The notes below the pieces were generated by a model that worked only from the letters and a program-made list of their open reading frames with translations, was not told where the DNA came from and ran no database searches. Source: an uncultured Flavobacteriales bacterium (GTDB lineage Bacteria; Bacteroidota; Bacteroidia; Flavobacteriales_G; Salibacteraceae). Taken from it: DNA of 34,488 bases. The position numbers and the translations under genes were made by a program. Positions 8,586 to 17,298 of this stretch are shown in pieces. The stretch is from assembly GCA_913062955.1 (NCBI GenBank), contig CAJXZP010000044.1:1-34488 (forward strand), given 5' to 3'. Positions within the stretch are counted from its first letter, which is position 1; the number at the start of each line of letters is the position of its first letter.

Positions 8586-10670
8586 CTAACCGATTAAATC
8601 ACCGGCAGAATTCGCGTCTGAACCCCGCAACTCACTTAACTCACCATTTTCGTTTTCAGCCATTAACAACATCCCTTCAGATACCACTCCACGAATTTTT
8701 CGGGGAGGCAAATTCATCAAAACAGTCACCTGTTTATTAACAATTTGCTCGGGTGTAAAATGCTCCGCAATCCCTGAAACGATGGTTCTTATATCTATTC
8801 CAGTATCTACTTTCAATTTTAATAATTTATCCGTTTTCTTCACCTTTTCGGCTTCTAAAACGGTACCCATTCGAATATCCATTTTTTGAAAATCTTCAAA
8901 AGTGATATTCTCCTTAGGCTCTAAAACCGGTTTGACTTTGGCGGCTTTTTCTTTTTCTGCTTTACGAATATTTAATTTTTCTACCTGCTTTTCAATTTGC
9001 TCCTCTTCAATTTTGGCAAATAACAAACTTGGTTTTTCAATTTGTTGGCCAGCAGCCAATAAATCCGATTTACCTGCATGGGACCAATCCAATTCTGGCT
9101 GTCCCAAAAACTGGTTTAATTTACCACAAGTATTGGGTAAGAACGGACGTAAAACAATCGCTAAATTAGCCACAATTTGATTGGAAATATGCAAGATCGT
9201 TTCCACACGAATCGGGTCGGTTTTAGCCAGTTTCCAAGGCTCCGTATCCGCAAGGTATTTATTACCTAAACGTGCCATAGTCATAGCTGCAGCTAAACCA
9301 TCTCTATATTTATGTGCTTTAATTTTTTCCGCAATTCGGGTTGGGATCGCTCCCATTTCATCCATTACCTTTTTATCAATCTCAGCCAATTCACCCAAAG
9401 CAGGCATGGTCCCTTCGTAGTATTTTTGAGTCAATACTAACGAACGGTTGACAAAATTCCCTAGGATAGCCACCAGCTCATTATTCACACGGCTTTGGTA
9501 ATCTTTCCAGGTAAACTCACTGTCTTTATTTTCTGGGGCGATGGAAGTTAACACGTATCTTAGTTCATCTTCTTTTCCCTCAAAATCGGCAATGTACTCA
9601 TGTAACCAAACGGCCCATTCTCTAGACGTGGAAATTTTATCTCCTTCTAAATTCAAGAACTCATTTGCAGGAACATTAAAGGGTAAATTAAACTCGCCAT
9701 GTGCTCTTAGAAGAATAGGGAAAATAATGGCATGAAACACAATATTATCCTTTGCAATAAAATGCGTTAAATGAGTATTCTCATCTTTTTTCCAGTAATC
9801 TTTCCAATTCTTTCCATTATCGGCCGCCCATTGTTTGGTGGCTGAAACATACCCAATTGGCGCATCCAACCACACGTATAAAACTTTCCCATCTGCACCT
9901 TTTAACGGTACGGGCACCCCCCAATCTAGGTCACGAGTCATTGCACGAGCACCTAATCCACCGTCAATCCAACTCATGCATTGGCCCTGAACTTGGTTCC
10001 GCCATTGCGCAGGGATATGTTGATCTACCCCATCTAATTTACCGGTAGTAATCCATTCTTTCAACCATTGTTCATCCCGATTCATTGGTAAAAACCAGTG
10101 TTTCGTAGTTCTCATTTCCGGAGATTTCCCCGATAAGGTAGATTTTGGATTAATCAATTCGGTTGGACTTAAAGCCGAACCACATTTTTCACATTGATCG
10201 CCATACGCATTATCATTGGCACACTTTGGACACGTACCGGTTACATACCTATCGGCTAAAAACTGATGGTATTCCTCATCGTAAAACTGTTCTGATTCTT
10301 CTACTTCAAAAACATTATTCTCTTCCAATTTCAAAAAGAATTCGGAAGCTGTTTCATGGTGTAGTTTCGAAGAGGTACGATGGTAAATATCGAAATCAAT
10401 ACCAAAATCAGCAAATGCCTTTTTATTGATCTCATGGTATTTATCTACAATTTCTTGCGGTGTGATCCCTTCTTTTTTAGCCCGAAGGGTAATAGCCGCA
10501 CCATGCTCATCTGAACCACATACAAAAACCACATCTTCGTTACACATTCGAAGAAACTTCACGTAAATATCGGCCGGTAAATAAGCCCCAGCGATATGTC
10601 CAATATGAAGCGGTCCGTTTGCGTATGGCAAGGCCGATGTTACAAGATGTCTTTTTGGATTTGTAGTCAT
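8586..10670 (-). CDS. metG: Methionyl-tRNA synthetase with C-terminal tRNA-binding domain
   Basis: This cytosolic enzyme charges tRNA-Met using methionine and ATP. The 694-residue product has the class I signature HIGH at residues 22-25 and the KMSKS-equivalent KISTS at 345-349. A zinc knuckle carries Cys147, Cys150, Cys160 and Cys163, typical of the long four-cysteine MetG type. An anticodon-binding helical domain follows, and the last ~107 residues are a fused EMAP/Arc1p-like OB-fold tRNA-binding domain (FQKMDIRMGTV ... SEGMLLMA), which also mediates dimerisation in homologues. It is transcribed alone, diverging from the OmpA-family gene. A perfect -7 box in reverse complement lies at 10692-10699, giving a leader of about 15 bases. 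The giant gene starts 150 bases downstream of its stop. Confidence 0.98.
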   Translation of the reverse strand: MTTNPKRHLVTSALPYANGPLHIGHIAGAYLPADIYVKFLRMCNEDVVFVCGSDEHGAAITLRAKKEGITPQEIVDKYHEINKKAFADFGIDFDIYHRTSSKLHHETASEFFLKLEENNVFEVEESEQFYDEEYHQFLADRYVTGTCPKCANDNAYGDQCEKCGSALSPTELINPKSTLSGKSPEMRTTKHWFLPMNRDEQWLKEWITTGKLDGVDQHIPAQWRNQVQGQCMSWIDGGLGARAMTRDLDWGVPVPLKGADGKVLYVWLDAPIGYVSATKQWAADNGKNWKDYWKKDENTHLTHFIAKDNIVFHAIIFPILLRAHGEFNLPFNVPANEFLNLEGDKISTSREWAVWLHEYIADFEGKEDELRYVLTSIAPENKDSEFTWKDYQSRVNNELVAILGNFVNRSLVLTQKYYEGTMPALGELAEIDKKVMDEMGAIPTRIAEKIKAHKYRDGLAAAMTMARLGNKYLADTEPWKLAKTDPIRVETILHISNQIVANLAIVLRPFLPNTCGKLNQFLGQPELDWSHAGKSDLLAAGQQIEKPSLLFAKIEEEQIEKQVEKLNIRKAEKEKAAKVKPVLEPKENITFEDFQKMDIRMGTVLEAEKVKKTDKLLKLKVDTGIDIRTIVSGIAEHFTPEQIVNKQVTVLMNLPPRKIRGVVSEGMLLMAENENGELSELRGSDANSAGDLIG

Positions 10671-10691
10671 TTCAGATAATTATTTAGCTTG

Positions 10692-10699
10692 CAAATATA
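10692..10699 (-). promoter_or_regulatory. Putative Bacteroidota -7 box of metG
   Basis: CAAATATA on the plus strand is TATATTTG on the minus strand, a perfect match to the TAnnTTTG consensus. Its 3' end is 22 bases from the metG ATG, predicting a leader of about 15 bases. No clear -33 TTG lies at the right distance. The rest of the 223-base metG/OmpA gap shows no gene. Confidence 0.45.
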
Positions 10700-10840
10700 G
10701 CAATTACATAGGACTGTAAACGCCCATTTTTAGTGGCAAAGTACACTCCCTAAATCCCAATACTTCCTTAAGAATTGTTAGGGGAAGGATACCATTCCAT
10801 ATATCTCACCGTTATTTGTTTAAAACTATTGAAACGACCA

Positions 10841-10871
10841 TTGTTTTGGGACGATTTGATCGTGAAATTTG
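10841..10871 (+). promoter_or_regulatory. Putative promoter of the OmpA-family gene
   Basis: TTG at 10841-10843 and GAAATTTG at 10864-10871 (seven of eight bases of TAnnTTTG) are separated by 20 bases, the usual -33/-7 spacing in Bacteroidota. The ATG at 10894 would follow a start site near 10878 by about 15 bases. Confidence 0.4.
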
Positions 10872-10893
10872 CAGTGTATTATAAAGTATCATT

Positions 10894-11931
10894 ATGACAT
10901 CTAAGTTTTTATCGCAAGGATTATTTATCGCAGTAATAGGCGCCAGTATAACCTCTTGTGTCCCCGCAAAAAAGGTAAGTGAAATCACCGACAACTATGA
11001 GAAGTGTGAAGAGAACAGAAGTTACCTAGCCGCTGAGAATGCGCGTTTAGATAAATCCAATATGGAAAATGAGTGGAATTTAAAACGTGCAGATGAGAAA
11101 TTAATTCAATTAACCAAAGACACCGCTAGAACAGGAGAACAATACCGTCAGCTAGATTACCAATACCATCAATTACTAAAAACCAACACGGCTCTTTTAG
11201 AAAAACAAGAGGTTTTAAAGTCTGGTTCACAGAGAGAAAACAAGGAGTTGATGGCCCAACTCTTGCAAACCCAAGAGGTTTTACAGGCCAAAGAGGATAG
11301 CTTGAAGTTACTGGCGTACGATTTGAATATTCAAAAAGGAGAATTATCTCATTTGAACTCCGACTTAAAAGCACGGGAGGCACGAGTTAAGGAATTGGAA
11401 GATTTATTAGCCCAAAAAGATGCGGCAGTCAACCGTCTTAAAAACCAAATCAAAGAAGCTTTAATTGGATTTGAAGACAAAGGAATTACGGTAGAACAGA
11501 AAAATGGTCGGGTGTACGTTTCCATGGAAGCGCAATTACTATTTGGAAGTGGAAGCACTGCCGTAGGGTCGGAAGGAAAAAAAGCGGTTGTTCAATTAGC
11601 GAAAGCATTGGAAGGACAGGAAGATTTAACGGTTTTAGTGGAGGGCCATACCGATAGCGACAAATTAAGCGGTACCGGGAAATACAAAGACAACTGGGAG
11701 CTTTCATCCGAAAGAGCGACATCCATTGTTCGGATCATGTTATCCAGTAGCGAACTCGACCCAAGCACACTTACAGCTGCAGGAAGGGGCGAGTTTAGTC
11801 CAATTGCGGATAACGATTCCCCAGAAGGAAAAGCAATAAATCGAAGAATCGAAGTGATTTTAACCCCTAACTTGGATAAACTATTTGAGATTTTGGAAGA
11901 AGGCAGTACCGATCCTCGGGCAGAACACTAA
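10894..11931 (+). CDS. OmpA-family outer-membrane lipoprotein with coiled coil
   Basis: The 345-residue product has a lipoprotein signal peptide with lipobox ITSC, so Cys22 would be acylated. Residues ~30-180 are charged, Gln/Glu/Lys-rich and heptad-like, predicting a long coiled-coil stalk. Residues ~205-330 form an OmpA_C/MotB-type peptidoglycan-binding domain, shown by EGHTDSD, an NWELSSERA segment, GRGEFSP and NRRIEVIL. In the family the Asp of GHTD and the first Arg of NRR contact diaminopimelate in the cell wall. The protein probably tethers the outer membrane to peptidoglycan from the periplasmic face. Its partner, if any, is not shown by the neighbours, since metG and uvrC are unrelated. 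It is likely monocistronic, with its own promoter and an 82-base gap before uvrC. Confidence 0.9.
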   Translation: MTSKFLSQGLFIAVIGASITSCVPAKKVSEITDNYEKCEENRSYLAAENARLDKSNMENEWNLKRADEKLIQLTKDTARTGEQYRQLDYQYHQLLKTNTALLEKQEVLKSGSQRENKELMAQLLQTQEVLQAKEDSLKLLAYDLNIQKGELSHLNSDLKAREARVKELEDLLAQKDAAVNRLKNQIKEALIGFEDKGITVEQKNGRVYVSMEAQLLFGSGSTAVGSEGKKAVVQLAKALEGQEDLTVLVEGHTDSDKLSGTGKYKDNWELSSERATSIVRIMLSSSELDPSTLTAAGRGEFSPIADNDSPEGKAINRRIEVILTPNLDKLFEILEEGSTDPRAEH

Positions 11932-11986
11932 GATAGTCCATTGATTTTGTGAAAAATATTAACGCTTATTTAGGTTCTCCGAAAGG

Positions 11987-12006
11987 TACGAAATAGTAAT
12001 TTCGTA
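11987..12006 (+). promoter_or_regulatory. Perfect 8-bp inverted repeat just upstream of uvrC
   Basis: TACGAAAT at 11987-11994 and ATTTCGTA at 11999-12006 are exact inverted copies with a four-base AGTA loop. They end seven bases before the uvrC ATG. The palindrome TTTCGAAA follows at 12007-12014 and overlaps the start codon. The element could be an operator or a leader hairpin affecting translation. There is no T-tract, so it is not a good terminator for the upstream gene. Confidence 0.5.
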
Positions 12007-12013
12007 TTTCGAA

Positions 12014-13813
12014 ATGGAGACTCCTGAACGCATCAAAGAAATTGTACGCCACCTGCCCAAAAAGCCAGGTGTATATCGATTTTATGACAAAGATCGAAAA
12101 ATCCTATATGTAGGGAAAGCGAAATATTTGAAGAATCGGGTGTCTTCGTATTTCAATAAAATCAAGTACGAAAACCACAAAACGAAACTGTTAGTTCGGA
12201 AGATTGATCACATCGAATACATTGTGGTTGACACGGAATACGAAGCGCTTCTTTTAGAGAATTCTCTAATCAAAAAACATCAACCGCACTACAATGTAGC
12301 CCTTCGTGATGACAAAACCTATCCTTGGATCTGTATCAAAAAAGAACCGTTTCCCCGAGTTTTCTCCACCCGAAACGTTATCAAGGATGGTTCCGAATAT
12401 TACGGTCCCTATGCTTCGGTAAAAATGATGCATACCATTTTGGGTATTATTGGGAAGTTGTATAAACTTCGTACGTGTACGTATAATTTATCACAATCCA
12501 ATATCGCAAAGAAGAAATACCGTTTGTGTTTAGAGTATCATATTGGTAATTGTTTGGGCGGATGTGAAAACAAGCAATCGGAACATGATTACGACAAAAG
12601 CATCGCTGAGATTCGTCATATTTTAAAAGGAAACCTGGGGGATTTAACCAAGGACCTGAAACAAACCATGTCTGGTTATGCCGAAAATTTGGAGTTTGAA
12701 AAAGCGCATGAATTAAAAGACCGTATTGGACTACTGGAAAACTACCAAGCCAAATCGACCGTAGTGAATTACAAAATTCATGACGTGGACGTGTATAGCA
12801 TTGTATCGGATAGCTATGGCGGGTATGTGAATTTCATGAAGATTAATAGTGGTGCAGTCGTTCAACTTCATACCCTAGAAATAAAGAAAAAACTAGAAGA
12901 AACAGACGAAGAGTTATTGGCAATGGGCATTGCCGAAATTCGTCAGAAATTTAAAAGCACCTCTCAGGAAATTTACTTATCGCAACCCATTGATATACCG
13001 ATCGAAAACGCACACATTTCGGTACCGAAAATTGGAGATAAGAAAAAGTTAATAGATATGTCTTTACGTAACGCGAAGTACTACATGATGGATCGTTACA
13101 AAGCCATGGAAAAAGTAGATCCAGAAGCCCACTCAAAAAGGGTAATGGCGCAGATTCAAAAGGATATTCGTTTAACCGAACTCCCTATCCATATTGAGTG
13201 TTTTGATAACTCAAATATTCAGGGCGAGTTTCCGGTCGCTGCTTGTGTGGTTTTCAAAAATGCCAAACCATCAAAAAAGGATTACCGTCACTTTAATATC
13301 AAAACCGTAGTGGGGCCAGATGATTATGCATCTATGGAGGAAGTCGTGGAACGAAGATACAGTCGTTTATTACGAGAAGGGGAATCACTCCCCCAGCTCA
13401 TTGTTATTGATGGTGGAAAGGGACAGTTACACTCTGCTGTTAATAGCCTAGACCGATTAGGGTTAATGGGTAAAATTGCGGTAATAGGCATTGCTAAACG
13501 TCTCGAGGAAATTTATTTCCCAGGCGATCCTATTCCTTTGTATTTAGACAAAAGATCGGAAAGCTTAAAGGTCATTCAATCCTTACGAAATGAAGCGCAT
13601 CGATTTGGCATTACCCACCATCGAAACCAACGAGGTAAGTCTATTGTGAAAAGTGAGCTCCATGAAATAAAAGGTATTGGCCCAAAAACGGCTCAGGAAT
13701 TACTTTCAAATATTGGATCTGTCAAACGGGTAAAGGAAGCCACCAAAGACGAATTGGCTATCGTTATTGGGGAAGCCAAAGCCCAAATAGTGTGGCAACA
13801 CTTTCAAGCCTAG
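12014..13813 (+). CDS. uvrC: Excinuclease ABC subunit C (UvrC)
   Basis: UvrC makes both incisions around DNA lesions in nucleotide excision repair, acting with UvrA and UvrB. The 599-residue length is normal. A GIY-YIG nuclease domain starts at KPGVYRFYD with VGKA (residues ~17-95). Four cysteines (155, 172, 180, 184) match the cluster reported to bind [4Fe-4S] in UvrC. A UVR motif for UvrB binding lies at about 212-241. The RNase H-like endonuclease domain contains ECFDNSNIQG with Asp398 and the later VIDGGKGQL motif. The C-terminus is a tandem helix-hairpin-helix domain (IKGIGPKTAQELL). No other SOS or repair gene is adjacent, and the downstream gene starts 95 bases after the stop. Confidence 0.98.
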   Translation: METPERIKEIVRHLPKKPGVYRFYDKDRKILYVGKAKYLKNRVSSYFNKIKYENHKTKLLVRKIDHIEYIVVDTEYEALLLENSLIKKHQPHYNVALRDDKTYPWICIKKEPFPRVFSTRNVIKDGSEYYGPYASVKMMHTILGIIGKLYKLRTCTYNLSQSNIAKKKYRLCLEYHIGNCLGGCENKQSEHDYDKSIAEIRHILKGNLGDLTKDLKQTMSGYAENLEFEKAHELKDRIGLLENYQAKSTVVNYKIHDVDVYSIVSDSYGGYVNFMKINSGAVVQLHTLEIKKKLEETDEELLAMGIAEIRQKFKSTSQEIYLSQPIDIPIENAHISVPKIGDKKKLIDMSLRNAKYYMMDRYKAMEKVDPEAHSKRVMAQIQKDIRLTELPIHIECFDNSNIQGEFPVAACVVFKNAKPSKKDYRHFNIKTVVGPDDYASMEEVVERRYSRLLREGESLPQLIVIDGGKGQLHSAVNSLDRLGLMGKIAVIGIAKRLEEIYFPGDPIPLYLDKRSESLKVIQSLRNEAHRFGITHHRNQRGKSIVKSELHEIKGIGPKTAQELLSNIGSVKRVKEATKDELAIVIGEAKAQIVWQHFQA

Positions 13814-13908
13814 TTCTCTGGATCCATTTGCACTACGCAAATCCGCCCCCTTCATTTTGGTATGAACTTTGGACACAGACCTGTTCCAATGTACTAAAAA
13901 ACAATCGA

Positions 13909-14919
13909 ATGAAAATCCTATTCTACGCTTCTATGTTATCCCTTCTGTTCCTTTCATGTTCCCCAAGGATACTTCGAGTTATTCCGCCACATCAACTGGC
14001 TAATTTAGAATTAGAGGTACCTAATACCCATGGTTTGAATCCCGGGATGGAAATTCCTTTAAGAGCAACGGTAACCCTCACGAACGGGAAAATTTACAGT
14101 ACACACCCAAACTCAAACGAGCAACGTTTGTTACTTTGGGATGACTTATTGGTCCAATCAGATAAGGCACAATTCCAGTACCATAACCAGAAACTATTAA
14201 TAGATCAAAACTTAGTGTATACCGGAAGTCCGGACACCGTAGAAATTTTCTTAAAAATAAATAGTTATCCGAGTAGGTACGATTCAAAAAAAGTAATTGT
14301 GGACTACAAAAGTGATTATCATTTTAATGCCAATGGCACCCATGGATACCACGGACAAAATGGATACGAAGGATCAGATTCAAGGGAAGATAAAGACGAT
14401 GGTTGCCAAGGAGGAGATGGTTCAGACGGCAGAAGTGGCTCCCCAGGCAGGCATGTTACCGCCTATATTACGGACACCATCGTACATGGGGCTAGACTTT
14501 TTAAATGTCAATTTGAAACCGAAAACCAAACCCGTAAAACCATGCTATTTGCGAACCATCAAATTACCATTACGGCCAATGGAGGCCATGGCGGAAACGG
14601 AGGAGATGGTGGAGATGGCGGAAGACGAAATTCTAATGCGTACTACAAAGGCGGACATGGTGGTAATGCAGGGCACGGAGCATCTGGGGGAAACATCACT
14701 CTTTATTTATCCGATTCGGTATATCTACTACAAAATCAATTCCACCTCGAAAGTCGAGCTGGACATCGGGGTAAAGCGGGAAGAACGGGACGAGGAATCC
14801 AAAACTCACCGGGCCTAACAGGTTTCTTGATCGATGCCATTCTTTTTCCTAAAAAAGCTGGAACTCCGGGTGCCAATGGTTTTACCGATGGCAAAATTCA
14901 GGTACTAAAAATGAAGTAA
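13909..14919 (+). CDS. Glycine-triplet-rich surface lipoprotein
   Basis: An upstream in-frame ATG at 13792 overlaps uvrC. The ATG at 13909 is preferred because it directly begins a lipoprotein signal peptide (MKILFYASM, lipobox LFLSC, Cys17), giving 336 residues. The N-terminal ~120 residues look like beta-rich sequence without a recognised family. The C-terminal half alternates glycine-rich blocks with beta-strand-like segments: GYHGQNGYEG, then GGDGSDGRSGSPG, then GGHGGNGGDGGDGG, then KGGHGGNAGHGASGG, then GHRGKAGRTG. These G-G-X and G-X-Y triplets suggest a collagen-like or polyglycine-II fold. Function is unknown; an extracellular or periplasmic lipid-anchored role is inferred from the lipobox only. 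It converges on the peroxiredoxin gene with a three-base gap. Confidence 0.8.
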   Translation: MKILFYASMLSLLFLSCSPRILRVIPPHQLANLELEVPNTHGLNPGMEIPLRATVTLTNGKIYSTHPNSNEQRLLLWDDLLVQSDKAQFQYHNQKLLIDQNLVYTGSPDTVEIFLKINSYPSRYDSKKVIVDYKSDYHFNANGTHGYHGQNGYEGSDSREDKDDGCQGGDGSDGRSGSPGRHVTAYITDTIVHGARLFKCQFETENQTRKTMLFANHQITITANGGHGGNGGDGGDGGRRNSNAYYKGGHGGNAGHGASGGNITLYLSDSVYLLQNQFHLESRAGHRGKAGRTGRGIQNSPGLTGFLIDAILFPKKAGTPGANGFTDGKIQVLKMK

Positions 14920-14922
14920 TGC

Positions 14923-15546
14923 CTATAGCATTTTTAAGATCTCCACGGCACTTGCTCTATTTCTATAATCGTAATCAAACTGCTTGTAAATCACCCAGCC
15001 ATTTTGATCAATAATAAAAGTTGCTGGTACAGGAAGTCTGGCTTTTGAAGTCCCGTTATTTTCATTAATATCCTTTTGTAACTTGGTATTAATCTTCTTT
15101 TGATAGGCTTCCGTTACCGAAAACAAAACATCAAATGACGCACAAATTTCTAAACTTGTATCGGAAATAAAGACGAATTCAGATTGGCTATTTCTCTTAG
15201 TTTTCGCTGCGTTAATGGCCAATTCGGGGGATATTACCAAAACAGTCGCTCCTTTTTCTTTCATGGCCGAAAGCGAATTATTAAGTTCGGATAAATAGCG
15301 ATTACACACCGGACACCATTCACCCCGATAGAACAAAATCACCACGGGACCCGATTTCAATAATTGATTTAATTCCACCCGATTCCCATCCAAATCGGTA
15401 GTTACAAAAAGAGGTGCACGCCCCCCTAATTCAATTCCCTGAGGTAATGTTTGCGTGCTATCCATACCGTAATCATAAGGCGACATTTGCGCATGAGTAC
15501 TTAAAGAATAGACGATTAAAAAACATAGAAGCAAAATCGATTTCAT
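14923..15546 (-). CDS. Secreted peroxiredoxin-like (AhpC/TSA, redoxin) protein
   Basis: The 207-residue product starts with a Sec signal peptide (MKSILLLCFLIVY, cleavage near THAQ). A thioredoxin-fold domain follows, with FYRGEWCPVCN placing Cys78 and Cys81 in a CxxC after the first strand, and the cis-proline segment PVPATFIID near the C-terminus. This layout fits the Prx-like/AhpC-TSA family that reduces peroxides or thiols. Most two-cysteine peroxiredoxins lack a CxxC, so a thiol-disulfide oxidoreductase role is an alternative. The signal peptide puts it in the periplasm. It lies 84 bases after the glycan cassette on the same strand and could be separately transcribed, although no clear promoter was seen. 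The stop is three bases from the stop of the convergent lipoprotein gene. Confidence 0.88.
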   Translation of the reverse strand: MKSILLLCFLIVYSLSTHAQMSPYDYGMDSTQTLPQGIELGGRAPLFVTTDLDGNRVELNQLLKSGPVVILFYRGEWCPVCNRYLSELNNSLSAMKEKGATVLVISPELAINAAKTKRNSQSEFVFISDTSLEICASFDVLFSVTEAYQKKINTKLQKDINENNGTSKARLPVPATFIIDQNGWVIYKQFDYDYRNRASAVEILKML

Positions 15547-15630
15547 AGCATCTTATTTTTGGTGGCACAGCCACATAAATCCCATATAGATTGTACATGG
15601 ATCGCACATAGATCAAGGTAGTCAAAACGA

Positions 15631-17289
15631 CTATTTAATTTGATATAGATACAGATTCCAATAGCCTGGATTTTTAGCTGAATCCAAAATTAAATCCAAT
15701 TGCGGGTTATTTTTTATTTTTGCCGTGGAAATCAGATACTTTCCTTTCAATGCCTTAAAAGCGGCCAAATCATAGTCTAAATTCTCAATTGGGCTTGGGT
15801 TTGGATTCATAAAATCCTTCCCCAATTCAGAAGAAAAGGAATAACACCTGGAGCCCCATTCATCGAAATATTTTTCCAATCCAGGATTTTTATCCAGCTC
15901 TCCAGAAATCACCTTTCTAAATTGGTATTTATACGCCAATGGATAACTAGGCAAATAACCATCCAGTGTATACAATCCATTAAACTGAGATATAGAAGGA
16001 TGCAGCCCCACGCTTATTACTTTATTCTCCTTAAATGAGGCTCCCATCGCATTTTTTATTTCATTAAATTGATCAGTCGCAAAAAACTGTTTAAATGTCG
16101 GATTTGTCTCTTGGCTAAAAACCTCGTGAAACATTGCGACATTTCCTAATTGGAATAGAATCAACGCCATCGCTAAATATTTACCCCATATCCATTTTTC
16201 AGAAATTGCGACTAAACCTAAACCAAATAACAAGTACCAGAACATCGGATGTAAAAAATGAAATCGTTGAAGTTGAATTGGAATTACTGCCATTAGATTC
16301 TCTACTACAATCGCAAGACCTTCATAACGTAGCAGTCCGTATAAAATAGATGTAAATATCAAAAACAAAAAAACAGAGATCAACAACTTCACGTGCTTTT
16401 TCAAGGCAATACTTATTATGGACACCCATAAAATAGGATATATCATTAGCTCATGTAAACTATGTGCGTGGTACTGTCCCTCCTGAAAGATGGATAGTAT
16501 CAATCCCCTAGAGGCATCCCAATCACCCATGATCCATTTCATTTCCACCCGATGAGATAAAACACTGGACTGAATCACGAATGTATAGAACAAAGGAATA
16601 TGACTTAAAATATACATCACTCCAAAAAGCACCATGCCAGAAAAATACAACCCATTTATTTTTTTGGTTCTGAGAATATCATATACCCAAATGAGCCCCA
16701 ATAAAATGGCTATAAAAAACCCGGAAAGAACTAAAGAAGAATACCAGGGAATAATCCCAATCACAACCCAGTTGAACTTGGAATAATTTGGTTTTCTTAG
16801 ATTCAAAAAAGCCCACATAACAGCTGGCATTCCAGCTACACTAAGCGTAAAAGACCAAAATGGCAAGCATGAATAAATGAGAGCAACTCCAACAATGATG
16901 TATTTGCTGATCCCCTTAGGACTAACAAAGTGATATAGCAACCCAAACATGCCCCAAAAAGCCACTCCCCCCATGATTACCTTATTGGCCACATATCCCC
17001 AATACATTCCAAAAACCTGAAACCACAGAAGACTTATGTCATATGTACCAAAAACAGACGACCGAGGAACGCCCCCTAAAATTTGAGGAATATGTGTATC
17101 CGGGCTAGAAAAAATCCCGCCATTTTCAAGGACTAATTTCACCCAAACCAAATTAGAATCTAGGTTGTCATGAATTAAAATAGGGGCATCTGTCCCTAAA
17201 ACAAAATAAGGCAAGAAATAGACCAGTAACAAGATCATTGCTACTCCTAACAGTTGCTGTAATGTGATTTCAGAAATAGGTTTTAGCAT
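15631..17289 (-). CDS. Polytopic membrane protein, DUF6044/YkoS-like, probable GT-C-type glycosyltransferase
   Basis: The 552-residue product has about 10-12 hydrophobic segments over residues 10-385, then a soluble C-terminal domain of ~165 residues. The first external loop carries an acidic HDNLDSN motif after TM1. In GT-C enzymes, acidic residues in this loop are catalytic. The pattern resembles DUF6044, the family of Bacillus YkoS, as I recall it. It is the last gene of the glycan cassette, nine bases after the aminotransferase, and is preceded by a GT2 of the polyprenyl-phosphate-loading type. That context supports transfer of a lipid-linked sugar to an acceptor outside the membrane. The acceptor is unknown. 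An O-antigen-ligase or mannosyltransferase-like role is the main alternative. Confidence 0.7.
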   Translation of the reverse strand: MLKPISEITLQQLLGVAMILLLVYFLPYFVLGTDAPILIHDNLDSNLVWVKLVLENGGIFSSPDTHIPQILGGVPRSSVFGTYDISLLWFQVFGMYWGYVANKVIMGGVAFWGMFGLLYHFVSPKGISKYIIVGVALIYSCLPFWSFTLSVAGMPAVMWAFLNLRKPNYSKFNWVVIGIIPWYSSLVLSGFFIAILLGLIWVYDILRTKKINGLYFSGMVLFGVMYILSHIPLFYTFVIQSSVLSHRVEMKWIMGDWDASRGLILSIFQEGQYHAHSLHELMIYPILWVSIISIALKKHVKLLISVFLFLIFTSILYGLLRYEGLAIVVENLMAVIPIQLQRFHFLHPMFWYLLFGLGLVAISEKWIWGKYLAMALILFQLGNVAMFHEVFSQETNPTFKQFFATDQFNEIKNAMGASFKENKVISVGLHPSISQFNGLYTLDGYLPSYPLAYKYQFRKVISGELDKNPGLEKYFDEWGSRCYSFSSELGKDFMNPNPSPIENLDYDLAAFKALKGKYLISTAKIKNNPQLDLILDSAKNPGYWNLYLYQIK

Positions 17290-17298
17290 GCCAAATTT

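Noticed and set aside
10671-10893. Small gene or RNA in the largest intergenic gap
   Set aside because: Only promoter-like elements were seen. The 60-codon minus frame at 10812-10994 overlaps the OmpA-family gene antisense and has no recognisable features.
13826-13842. Hairpin ATTTGC-ACTAC-GCAAAT after uvrC as a terminator
   Set aside because: The stem is only six pairs and is followed by C-rich sequence with no T-tract.
13792-13908. Upstream ATG for the glycine-rich lipoprotein, overlapping uvrC
   Set aside because: It would bury the lipobox 56 residues into the protein. The ATG at 13909 begins a typical lipoprotein signal peptide.
14297-14818. 173-codon plus-strand frame inside the glycine-rich lipoprotein gene
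   Set aside because: It is the +1 reading of GGN-rich codons, giving a Met/Glu/Ala-rich low-complexity product. The lipoprotein frame has a signal peptide and continues to a proper stop.
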